Notes under the pieces: generated by a model
Database searches by the model: none
What the model saw: only the letters and a program-made list of their open reading frames with translations
Told to the model about the DNA's origin: nothing
In this document: in pieces, positions 19,051 through 26,473 of the stretch
Position numbering within the stretch: position 1 is the stretch's first letter
Layout: every line of letters begins with the position of its first letter
Assembly: GCA_947480015.1 (NCBI GenBank)
Contig: CANKBS010000007.1
Location: 1-64,000, forward strand
Direction of reading: 5' to 3'
Length of the DNA stretch: 64,000 nucleotides
Source of the DNA: Sphingobacteriaceae bacterium
GTDB taxonomy: Bacteria > Bacteroidota > Bacteroidia > B-17B0 > Aurantibacillaceae
Program-made: the position numbers and the translations under genes

Positions 19051-19158
19051 TTTTGCTGTGAATAACTTATAAATTTTTGCTTTAATTTTTATTTTTTTAT
19101 ACCTAAATTTAAAAGAGCGGTAATTTGTTATGAGCGTTTTTTATAAAAAAATAAAGAA

Positions 19159-19965
19159 TTGAAAGAAAATAATAAAAAAATTAGTTCTGTTTCAAAAGCT
19201 ATTGCCAACCAGGCAATACAAAAAAAACAACATGGCAAAAGCTTGCCATCGGCTACTAGCATTCAATTAAAAGAAGATACTGTTCAGATGGCTGAGGAAG
19301 AAGAACCGCTTCAGGCAAAATTTGATACTACGCAATTAGCTGAGGAAGAAGAACCACTTCAAGGTAAATTTGCTGCTATTCAAATGATGGAAGAAGAAGA
19401 ACCGCTGCAAGGTAAATTTACTGCTATTCAAATGATGGAAGAAGAAGAGCCGCTGCAGGGCAAGTTTGCTCCTGTGCAAATGGTAGAGGAAGAAGAACCG
19501 CTGCAAGGTAAATTTAATACTGCTCAGCTAGTTGAAGAAGAAGAACCTCTTCAAGGAAAATTTGATACTGCTCAATTAGTTGAGGATGAAGAACCACTCC
19601 AAGGAAAATTTGAAGCGGTTCAAAAACAAGAAAATAAGGTAGAAAATAAAACAGGATTACCAGATAATTTAAAATCAGGTATTGAGAACCTTTCAGGCGT
19701 TGACATAAGTGATGTTAATGTACATTACAATTCAGATAAACCCGCACAACTTAATGCGCATGCATATGCTCAAGGAACAGATATACATGTTGCCCCAGGA
19801 CAAGAAAAACACCTCGCCCATGAGGCCTGGCACACCGTGCAGCAAAAACAAGGGCGAGTTCAACCGACCACTCAATTGAAAGAAACTGTGCCTGTGAATG
19901 ATGACGCGGGTTTGGAAAATGAAGCTGATGTGATGGGCGCTAAGGCAATGAATTTTAAAAAGTAA
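19159..19965 (+). CDS. DUF4157 (eCIS core domain) protein with N-terminal leader and EEEPLQGKF repeats
   Basis: A 268-residue protein that starts at a TTG; an ATG just upstream (19130) is out of frame and runs into a stop. Residues 12-29 (SKAIANQAIQKKQHGKSL) match the N-termini of the next two genes and are a candidate loading signal. Residues 41-192 hold seven 16-residue repeats ending EEEPLQGKF. The DUF4157 domain fills about 165-265: NVHYNSDKPAQLNAHAYAQGT, a zinc-protease-like HEAWH at 221-225, and a C-terminal GLENEADVMG whose Glu is the probable third metal ligand. DUF4157 is the signature cargo-associated domain of eCIS loci. Predicted role: metallopeptidase-like cargo or cargo-processing factor of the injection system coded opposite. 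Confidence 0.9.
   Translation: MKENNKKISSVSKAIANQAIQKKQHGKSLPSATSIQLKEDTVQMAEEEEPLQAKFDTTQLAEEEEPLQGKFAAIQMMEEEEPLQGKFTAIQMMEEEEPLQGKFAPVQMVEEEEPLQGKFNTAQLVEEEEPLQGKFDTAQLVEDEEPLQGKFEAVQKQENKVENKTGLPDNLKSGIENLSGVDISDVNVHYNSDKPAQLNAHAYAQGTDIHVAPGQEKHLAHEAWHTVQQKQGRVQPTTQLKETVPVNDDAGLENEADVMGAKAMNFKK
19279..19614 (+). repeat. Seven 48-bp in-frame repeats
   Basis: Seven 16-codon units (x-x-Q-h-h-E-E/D-E-E-P-L-Q-G/A-K-F-x) follow each other without gaps, and a degenerate eighth begins at 19615. Similar strongly acidic repeats precede DUF4157 in other eCIS proteins. Confidence 0.9.
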
Positions 19966-19975
19966 TTGATTTTTC

Positions 19976-20923
19976 GTGAAAGTTAATACCAAAGAAAATA
20001 AGAATTCAAATGCTATTGCTAATCAGTTACTGCAAAAAAAAAGTGAAGGTGTTTCTTTAGATGCACCTGCTAAAAGTAAATTATATTCTTCCTTATCACC
20101 TCCGATTCAAAAATTAATGAATACTGCCGAACAAAGTGAAAGTGCAAAAACAAATTTTGGTAAACTGCGCGGTAAGGTAATTGGCAACACCAAGCGAGTT
20201 GCTAATGATGTTGCTAAGGCTGGTATAGCACCTGAAATGGTGGAAGAAGCTGAAAAACAAACAAGGGTAAAACGATTAGTTGGCGGAGATTGGCAACAAG
20301 ATAAAGAGACGGTTATTGACGCGGATGGGAAAAGAATTGCAGGAGAAAAAGAATCGAAACATAAATTATCTGATGAAGAAAAAGATGGGCTTGGAAAAAA
20401 ATACGCGCATGAATCTGCAGAAGCGGCATTTGGCGAAGATAAAGTTAAGAATCATCTTGACCAGTTTCCGCAAGCACACGCATGGATTTCTGAATGGGCA
20501 TTTACCAATATTGTAAGTAGAGCCTGGAAAGGCTGGGGTGCAGGAAGTAATTTTGTTACGCCACTTGGAGTAGGCGATGCTTTATTTAACGCTGCAAAAA
20601 ATGGAGATGGAATTGCTACACTGGAAAAAAAACTAGGGGTACCGCCAGGCAATTGGTCAAATAAAGGTGCCACAAATACTATTTACAGGTTTATTGTAAA
20701 AAATCCAAAAGCCTTGAAAATTCGTATGCCTATGGGAAAAGAAGGCGGAGCCTACCAAAACGAATGGGTATTTGGAGGTAAAACTTTAGATGGTACTATG
20801 GAAGCTATCGTAGATAGCTTAAGCTATGAAGAGTTAGCCAGTAGTGTTGGGACAGGAGCTCTTCAAATAATAAAAGTAACTTTTGATGGAGACAATTCGA
20901 ATGAAACAGAATTTTACCTGTAA
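19976..20923 (+). CDS. Toxin-like eCIS cargo candidate sharing the N-terminal leader
   Basis: A 315-residue protein starting at GTG, 10 bases behind the DUF4157 gene. Residues 11-28 (SNAIANQLLQKKSEGVSL) match the leader of its neighbours. A linker (PIQKLMNTAEQS...) and a charged helical part lead to a compact C-terminal domain (about 170-315) with the motifs NFVTPLGVGDALFNAA, PPGNWSNKGATNTIYRF, IRMPMGKEGGAY and NEWVFGGKTLDGTMEAIV. I do not recognise the family. The modular leader-linker-compact domain build and the position are typical of an injected effector. The stop codon lies inside a relic of another gene's end (see 20917-20988), so the C-terminus was acquired by recombination. Confidence 0.75.
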   Translation: MKVNTKENKNSNAIANQLLQKKSEGVSLDAPAKSKLYSSLSPPIQKLMNTAEQSESAKTNFGKLRGKVIGNTKRVANDVAKAGIAPEMVEEAEKQTRVKRLVGGDWQQDKETVIDADGKRIAGEKESKHKLSDEEKDGLGKKYAHESAEAAFGEDKVKNHLDQFPQAHAWISEWAFTNIVSRAWKGWGAGSNFVTPLGVGDALFNAAKNGDGIATLEKKLGVPPGNWSNKGATNTIYRFIVKNPKALKIRMPMGKEGGAYQNEWVFGGKTLDGTMEAIVDSLSYEELASSVGTGALQIIKVTFDGDNSNETEFYL

Positions 20924-20988
20924 ATGATGATGCTGGTTTGGAGAATGAAGCCGATATAATGGGCGCCAAGGCCATGAACTTTAAATAA
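20917..20988 (+). pseudogene. Relic of a DUF4157 C-terminus behind the toxin-like gene
   Basis: In a frame different from the toxin-like gene, codons 20917-20985 read PVNDDAGLENEADIMG followed by AKAMNFK and a stop (20986-20988). This is the ending of the DUF4157 protein at 19159-19965 (PVNDDAGLENEADVMG, AKAMNFKK) almost letter for letter. Homology starts exactly at the end of the toxin-like gene, whose stop TAA (20921-20923) falls within it. The relic has no start of its own. Confidence 0.9.
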
Positions 20989-21002
20989 TTTATTTATTAG
21001 TT

Positions 21003-24000
21003 GTGAAGGATAGTAGTGACATAGAAAATAATAATTCTAAAGCAATAGCAAATCAACCTGCTCAATTGCAAAGTAAAGGCGCTGCTTTGGTTCCACCATC
21101 GCAACCTAGATCGAATGTATCACCGCCACCAAGTTCAAACCAAGAAGTTGTACAAAAACAACTCGATTTAGACGCAGAATTAGTAGTATTAGGTGGGCAA
21201 TTAAGTTTTGGCTCCAAATTTAAAGGCTTATTTGGTTCCGAAACTTCTTTTAGTAAACTACAAAAATTAGTAAAAGAATATTCAGTTAAAAAAACGCCGA
21301 AAACCAAGCAAGAAATTATCGAGCAGTGCGATTTATGGCTAAACAGCGACAGCAGAATATCTGTAAAAGAAGGCGATGATGTTAAAAAGGCATCGATTAC
21401 CAGAATTAAAGAGGGTTTAGAGGGCGCTAAAGCAGACGCTATTGACTTAACCGTTTTGTCTGATAAGGTTACAACCACCAATAAAATAAAAGAAGCCTTT
21501 ACCGGCGAAAAATCAACGTATCAACTTATTGAGTTAGCTTATTTGGAATATCAGCAAAAATTTGCGAGTTATGATCTTACAGTTGGTAATTTATATACCA
21601 TTCTGGCAGAAGTTCAAAAAGTAGAAAACTTAATTGATTTGTGGAAATCAAAACACCCTGAAGAATTTGCCAGCGATAAAGGCAAAGAAGTAATTAAAAT
21701 GGAAGCGCACATAGGAGCACTTTCATTTGATATTAAGATGTCAGAGAATTTATCTTTACTAATAAAGAGAATTAAACTGTCGGAAATTAAAAAAGGAAAT
21801 TTTGAAGCGGAATACGCCGAAATAAAATTAATAGCATTTGAAACCACGTTAGAAGGCTCTGTTATAAATCCATCGATCATCAATAATGGCATTAATTGGG
21901 ATACCGCGACATTTTCATTATCGGCATTAAAAATTGGAACCGTATCAATGTCTGATTTGGGCGGCTCAATAAAAGGTAAATCTCAAAATTACGAATACAC
22001 CCTTTCTGCTAAAACATTTGAAGCAAGTGTAGCCGATAAACTAACTGTTACAGGTAAAGAAATTGCTTATGATAGTGCGGCCGGAAAATTTACTGCCTCT
22101 GAAGCTGGAGCAAAAATATCTTTTTTTAATACAGAAGTAACAGGTACGGTTACCAACTTACAAGCTTCCATTACTGAAGGTTTAGACTGGGAAAAGGCCT
22201 CTATAGCTGCTGACGAAATTAATATTATGTCGGCACAAATAAAGGATCTTAAAGGAGAAATTGGTGGCAAAGCGGAAGAATATGCCTATACCATTTCCGC
22301 AGGTAGTTTTGGGGCCAATATTGACAATGTAGTTAATGTTTCAGGAGATAAAATCTCATATAATAGTGCAAAAAAAGAACTTGAAGCAGAGTCAGCCAAA
22401 GTAGACTTAAGTGTTTTAGGCGAAACGGTTTCAGGAGAATTAGTTCGACCAAAAGTTAATAATGAAGGTATTGATTGGGATACTGCAACATTAACATTAC
22501 CTAATATTAAATTAGGCATGATAAATATTAACGGTTTGACTGGCACTCTTAGTGGTAAAAAAGTTGGGTATGCCTATACCATTTCAGCAAGTAGTTTTGA
22601 TGGACAAGTGGCCGGTATCTCTTATTCTGGTTCTGAAGTGGTTTACGATAGTAAAACCGGTGAACTTTCTGCTGAATCAGCCGGCGCAGAATTTTCTCTA
22701 CTCGATAAAACAATTGTAGGAGAAATTAATAAGCCTGTCATTTCTAAAGAAGGTGTCAATTGGGAGAGTGCTTCCATTTCAGTTGATAGCCTTTCATACG
22801 GGGATTTTGAAGCAACAGCGTTAAGCGGTGAGCTCGGCAATAAATCAACTGAATATGCCTATAAATTATCTGCTGAAAGTTTTACCGGCTCACTTGTAGG
22901 ACTTTCTTTTACAGGAACTGAAATTGCTTATGATAGTAAAGCGGGTGAATTTTCCGCAAAATCTGCATCCGCTAGTATTAATATGTTAGGTAATAATGTA
23001 ACCGGCACCATTAATGATTTGGTTAGCTCACAAGAAAATGGCTTTGATTGGAGCACTGCGCAGTTAAAAGCCGATCCCGGAGTAATAAGTTTTGGCGATA
23101 ATTTAACCTTTACCTTACCCACTATAATTATTAATGGTAAAAAAGAGAATTATCTTTTATTAATTGACAATGCTAAAGCAAGTTTAACCATTGGTGATTT
23201 AATTAATGCCGAAGGCGCAGGTAGTTTAAGCTGGGATTTTGTTGGAGGTAAAAGTCCTGAAATTGAAAGTGCCGAAATTGATGTCTCAATAAACAGTGGA
23301 AAGTCAATCCCAGGTGCTTTTCTACCTGATGGTATTTGGCCATTTAGTATTAGTTTTGAATTTCCGGTGGCCCCAGGGGCATATGCCGGCTTTGGTTTTG
23401 AAGTAGGAGGTGGGATAGGCTTTACCGCCAAAGGAAAAGTTGTATACACAAAACCAAACAAACTGATATTTGATATTGAAGGTGGCCCGGAAGGTTTTGT
23501 TGATTTTAGTGTATTTGCGAATGCTGGTGTTGGTCACCCTATTTTACTAGCATTAGAAGCAGAACTAAAAGCCACAATAAAAGCAATTGCTCATGCAAAA
23601 ACAAATATAAAAGGAGAGGCCACTAAAGAAGGAGACAGTTATAAATTAAATGAACTGTTGGCAAAATATGATTTAATTGCAGAATTAAAGGCTGCAATAA
23701 GTTTTAACTTTAATGCAAGGGCACTTTACATTTTTAAGAAAACACTTTACGAAATAAAATTGGCTGAATGGGATTTAGGTGAGGGGTCTGCCAGTGGTGA
23801 GTTTGATTTAATCAATAATCAGGGTAATATTGGTGATCCTAGTACGTTTATGAATAAACCTAATTCTCCTTTTATTTCCGAGAAAAGTGAATACATGAAA
23901 AATCTGGCAGTTTTTAATGAAGAAATTGAACCCAGAGCGAATACTGCAGGTGCTATTGAAGAAACAAATAGTTTTATGGCAGCTGCGGATAGACCGGTTA

Positions 24001-24362
24001 GCGAAGAAGAGATTAAGGCTAAATTTGAACTTGCCAAAGCCATAATTAATGCGACCCCTCAAGAACTTTTAGAAAGAAAAACAGTGTTGGCAGAATTAAA
24101 ACTTATAAAAGAGGGTCAATGGTTTATTCTACCTAGTAGTAGGGAGAGAAGGTTAAAACAATATGAAGATATTAGTGCTAGAATTACTGCTTTAGAACTG
24201 GAACTCGAAAGTATTCAACATGCTGTAAATGCTGGTTTAGAACCAGGCCAAACAAATGATATTGCACCTAATATACGGCAGTTATTGGAAAAACTGAATA
24301 CGATGACAACAGCATTTGATGAAGCAGATAAGTATAAGAGATTGGGGAACAAAGAAGATTAG
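21003..24362 (+). CDS. Large repeat protein sharing the eCIS cargo leader
   Basis: A 1119-residue protein starting at GTG. Residues 12-29 (SKAIANQPAQLQSKGAAL) match the leader of the two genes before it; a Pro/Ser-rich linker follows. Residues 55-280 are helical. About 283-667 hold four repeats of about 96 residues (pattern: G-x-I/V-x-P-x-h-x-x-x-G-h-x-W-x-x-A, Y-x-h-S-A-x-x-F, I-x-Y-D-S-x-x-G-x-h-x-A), with a degenerate fifth. A glycine-rich, partly hydrophobic stretch (about 770-850, GAYAGFGFEVGGGIGF) and a helical C-terminus complete it. There is no signal peptide. I know no function; a beta-rich body ahead of a helical tail suggests a structural or delivered protein. Last gene of the cluster. 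Confidence 0.8.
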   Translation: MKDSSDIENNNSKAIANQPAQLQSKGAALVPPSQPRSNVSPPPSSNQEVVQKQLDLDAELVVLGGQLSFGSKFKGLFGSETSFSKLQKLVKEYSVKKTPKTKQEIIEQCDLWLNSDSRISVKEGDDVKKASITRIKEGLEGAKADAIDLTVLSDKVTTTNKIKEAFTGEKSTYQLIELAYLEYQQKFASYDLTVGNLYTILAEVQKVENLIDLWKSKHPEEFASDKGKEVIKMEAHIGALSFDIKMSENLSLLIKRIKLSEIKKGNFEAEYAEIKLIAFETTLEGSVINPSIINNGINWDTATFSLSALKIGTVSMSDLGGSIKGKSQNYEYTLSAKTFEASVADKLTVTGKEIAYDSAAGKFTASEAGAKISFFNTEVTGTVTNLQASITEGLDWEKASIAADEINIMSAQIKDLKGEIGGKAEEYAYTISAGSFGANIDNVVNVSGDKISYNSAKKELEAESAKVDLSVLGETVSGELVRPKVNNEGIDWDTATLTLPNIKLGMININGLTGTLSGKKVGYAYTISASSFDGQVAGISYSGSEVVYDSKTGELSAESAGAEFSLLDKTIVGEINKPVISKEGVNWESASISVDSLSYGDFEATALSGELGNKSTEYAYKLSAESFTGSLVGLSFTGTEIAYDSKAGEFSAKSASASINMLGNNVTGTINDLVSSQENGFDWSTAQLKADPGVISFGDNLTFTLPTIIINGKKENYLLLIDNAKASLTIGDLINAEGAGSLSWDFVGGKSPEIESAEIDVSINSGKSIPGAFLPDGIWPFSISFEFPVAPGAYAGFGFEVGGGIGFTAKGKVVYTKPNKLIFDIEGGPEGFVDFSVFANAGVGHPILLALEAELKATIKAIAHAKTNIKGEATKEGDSYKLNELLAKYDLIAELKAAISFNFNARALYIFKKTLYEIKLAEWDLGEGSASGEFDLINNQGNIGDPSTFMNKPNSPFISEKSEYMKNLAVFNEEIEPRANTAGAIEETNSFMAAADRPVSEEEIKAKFELAKAIINATPQELLERKTVLAELKLIKEGQWFILPSSRERRLKQYEDISARITALELELESIQHAVNAGLEPGQTNDIAPNIRQLLEKLNTMTTAFDEADKYKRLGNKED
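21849..23000 (+). repeat. Four in-frame repeats of about 288 bp
   Basis: Four diverged units of about 96 codons follow each other inside the large cargo-like gene, each with G-x-x-W near its start and Y-D-S or Y-N-S near its end. They are recognisable in protein, less so in DNA, so the duplication is old. Confidence 0.75.
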
Positions 24363-24405
24363 AAATTAAACTAATATTCATTCATTGTTGTTCGATAAAA
24401 CTTTA

Positions 24406-24441
24406 AAAGAAGGATGACATTGCCTCTTTGTTCTTTTTTTT
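24406..24441 (+). terminator. Possible terminator behind the cargo cluster
   Basis: AAAGAAGG pairs with CCTCTTT (one bulged base) around a 9-base loop, followed by a T-rich run ending in eight T. The stem is weak. It lies between the cargo cluster and the oppositely read eCIS operon. Confidence 0.35.
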
Positions 24442-24518
24442 AGTCGTATTGAATTGGAATTCCTAATAAAATTGCACAAATTTTAGTTAGCATTTGCGCT
24501 ACATTTTTTTTGTTATGA

Positions 24519-25121
24519 TTACTGATTCATTAAAATTCTAAAATCCCCCTCCAAATAATCATCCTTTAATATTACATTCGAAGATAGTTTCTTGCAAAAC
24601 TCTAGTATTTCATTTTTATTATAGGCTACCAATCCCCCACCCTTCATTTCAGTCTTTTCCATTAGGTTAAAAGCAAATGCCTTTTTACTTAAGCTAAATA
24701 GATGAGCTATCATCTTATAAATAAAATTCGGGTCGGCATTTCGATAACTCAAAGCTCCTGATGCAAGAACATAATCATATTTAGTCAAGTCTGCTGTCCA
24801 GAAATCACCTAACAAAAAAGAAACCTTGTTTTGAGCCTTATATTTCTCTCCGGCCAGTTCAATAAAATCTTTTATCTGATCAATACCGGTATAATTACAT
24901 GCGTTTATTTTTTCGTTAAGAAAGGCAAGTAAATCTCCTGTGCCACAACCTACATCCAAAATGGAATGCCCTTTAAGTTTATCAGGATCTATTAAAGCTT
25001 CGAATCTAACACGTTGATTAAGCCTGTTTTTCCAGCCAAGCGCTTCATTTGAATGACGACCAAATTTTTTAATGGCATCGTTGTGATATTTTATAATATG
25101 CGCTCTTGCTAAAATATCCAT
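24519..25121 (-). CDS. Class I SAM-dependent methyltransferase at the end of the eCIS operon
   Basis: A 200-residue protein with motif I DVGCGTG at residues 56-62, an acidic TGIDQ after strand 2, and YDYVLASGALSYR as motif IV, as in Methyltransf_25-type enzymes. It starts 5 bases behind the stop of the AAA+ ATPase gene, so it belongs to the same transcript. No terminator separates them. A role in the injection system (for example modifying a structural protein or cargo) is possible, but it may only be a passenger; the substrate is not visible. Confidence 0.8.
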   Translation of the reverse strand: MDILARAHIIKYHNDAIKKFGRHSNEALGWKNRLNQRVRFEALIDPDKLKGHSILDVGCGTGDLLAFLNEKINACNYTGIDQIKDFIELAGEKYKAQNKVSFLLGDFWTADLTKYDYVLASGALSYRNADPNFIYKMIAHLFSLSKKAFAFNLMEKTEMKGGGLVAYNKNEILEFCKKLSSNVILKDDYLEGDFRILMNQ

Positions 25122-25126
25122 TGTAA

Positions 25127-26473
25127 TTATACGGTTTTGCCTTCTTTAAGAAATTCACTTCTGATGCCATCAATTAAATCTTCGTTTGTTATTACCGGCG
25201 ATTTCTTCTGGGCAGCGCGAATTGAACAGAACTTTAAAACATTAACAATAGCACCACCCGATATAACATAATCTTTCGAAAGCTGTTTCAAGTCTACTTC
25301 CTCAGCGAGACTAATCCTACCATCGAATGCTTTTTGCCATAAGGTGAATCTTTCACGCTCTAAGGGCATCTTAAAATGCACCATACTCTGAAAACGGCGG
25401 GTAAAGGCTTCATCAATATTCCCCTTCAGGTTAGAAGAAAGAATGACAGTTCCCGGGTACTCTTCCGTGCGCTGCAGTAAATAAGACACCTCTTGATTCG
25501 CATAGCGGTCTTGCGATGATCCGCCATCTGAACGTTTTCCGAAAAGTGAATCAGCTTCATCAAAAAATAAGATCCAATCTTTATTTTCAGCCATATCGAA
25601 AACACGCGCCAGATTCTTCTCAGTCTCACCTACCCACTTACTAACCATCATCGAAATGTCAATTTTGTAAACGTCCTTACCTGCTGTTTTTCCTATTAAG
25701 CCGGCTGTGAATGTTTTTCCTGTACCTGGCGGACCATAAAACAATGCCCTGTAACCCGGTTTAATTTTATCCTTCATTTCCCAGGCATTCATGATCAAAT
25801 CATTATTTTTTATCCAGGCATAAATATGATCAATTTGTTTCTTGATTGAAGGATCGATAACAAGATCGCTCCAATTTGCCTTTACATCAATTAAAGTTGC
25901 CGGAAATTTAGAGCTAAAGGTTGGCTTATGCGTTTTACCAATTGTAAAGAGGTCAAAATAGTCCTGATCAATGACAAGGGTACCTGACAGCAAGGGTTCG
26001 TTATCCTTCGTTACATCTAATTTAAGTACTTTCTGTTTATAAAACTTATGTGAAGAATCGAAAATCTGAAGAAGCTTTATCCGAGTTTTTACATGGTCTG
26101 CTCCTAATATAAAAGCTGCAGTTTCTCCGGTTGGTAAAAAGCCGCCAAAATTATCCCCTTTTATTCCTCCAAACTCCGAAAAGCCGCGGTCAAACGTAGA
26201 ATTTTTTGTAAAAAAAACATCCAACAATTGAGGTTTAACATGAGGAGCCAGAGCCAAAATTGTAATTAAACGCTCTTCGAAAGACAAATTAAGTTTCTTT
26301 ATGGTTTCCGAAAAAACCGATGAATCGAAAGAAAGATCAGGTGCCTTTATACTTGTGATCTCTTGTTTTTCTTCACTTTGCTTAAAATATAAGGCAAATC
26401 TGCGGTTTATCACTTCTGATAGCCAATCCAGTTCTCTGCTTAGGGATTCTGCATTTAATTCATAGCTTTCCAT
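25127..26473 (-). CDS. eCIS AAA+ ATPase (Afp15/Pvc15-like)
   Basis: A 448-residue protein with an N-terminal recognition part and a C-terminal AAA+ domain from about residue 240: Walker A GPPGTGKT at 247-254, Walker B ILFFDEAD at 301-308, arginine-rich sensor region near NIDEAFTRRFQ. AAA+ proteins of this type are a constant part of Afp/PVC-like loci and are needed in known systems for loading effectors into the tube or for assembly. It overlaps the end of the tape-measure gene by 19 bases, so expression is coupled. Cytosolic. Confidence 0.9.
   Translation of the reverse strand: MESYELNAESLSRELDWLSEVINRRFALYFKQSEEKQEITSIKAPDLSFDSSVFSETIKKLNLSFEERLITILALAPHVKPQLLDVFFTKNSTFDRGFSEFGGIKGDNFGGFLPTGETAAFILGADHVKTRIKLLQIFDSSHKFYKQKVLKLDVTKDNEPLLSGTLVIDQDYFDLFTIGKTHKPTFSSKFPATLIDVKANWSDLVIDPSIKKQIDHIYAWIKNNDLIMNAWEMKDKIKPGYRALFYGPPGTGKTFTAGLIGKTAGKDVYKIDISMMVSKWVGETEKNLARVFDMAENKDWILFFDEADSLFGKRSDGGSSQDRYANQEVSYLLQRTEEYPGTVILSSNLKGNIDEAFTRRFQSMVHFKMPLERERFTLWQKAFDGRISLAEEVDLKQLSKDYVISGGAIVNVLKFCSIRAAQKKSPVITNEDLIDGIRSEFLKEGKTV

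Noticed and set aside
19279-19614. Regular 48-bp repeats as a CRISPR array
   Set aside because: There are no unique spacers; the repeats are continuous, in frame and code for EEEPLQGKF units.
21062-24062. Several antisense open frames of 60-140 codons opposite the large repeat gene
   Set aside because: They follow the repeat structure of the sense gene, have no recognisable motifs and no promoters; they are shadows of its codon bias.
26455-26473. A frameshift joining tape measure and ATPase
   Set aside because: Both proteins have complete family-typical ends; the 19-base overlap is ordinary operon coupling.
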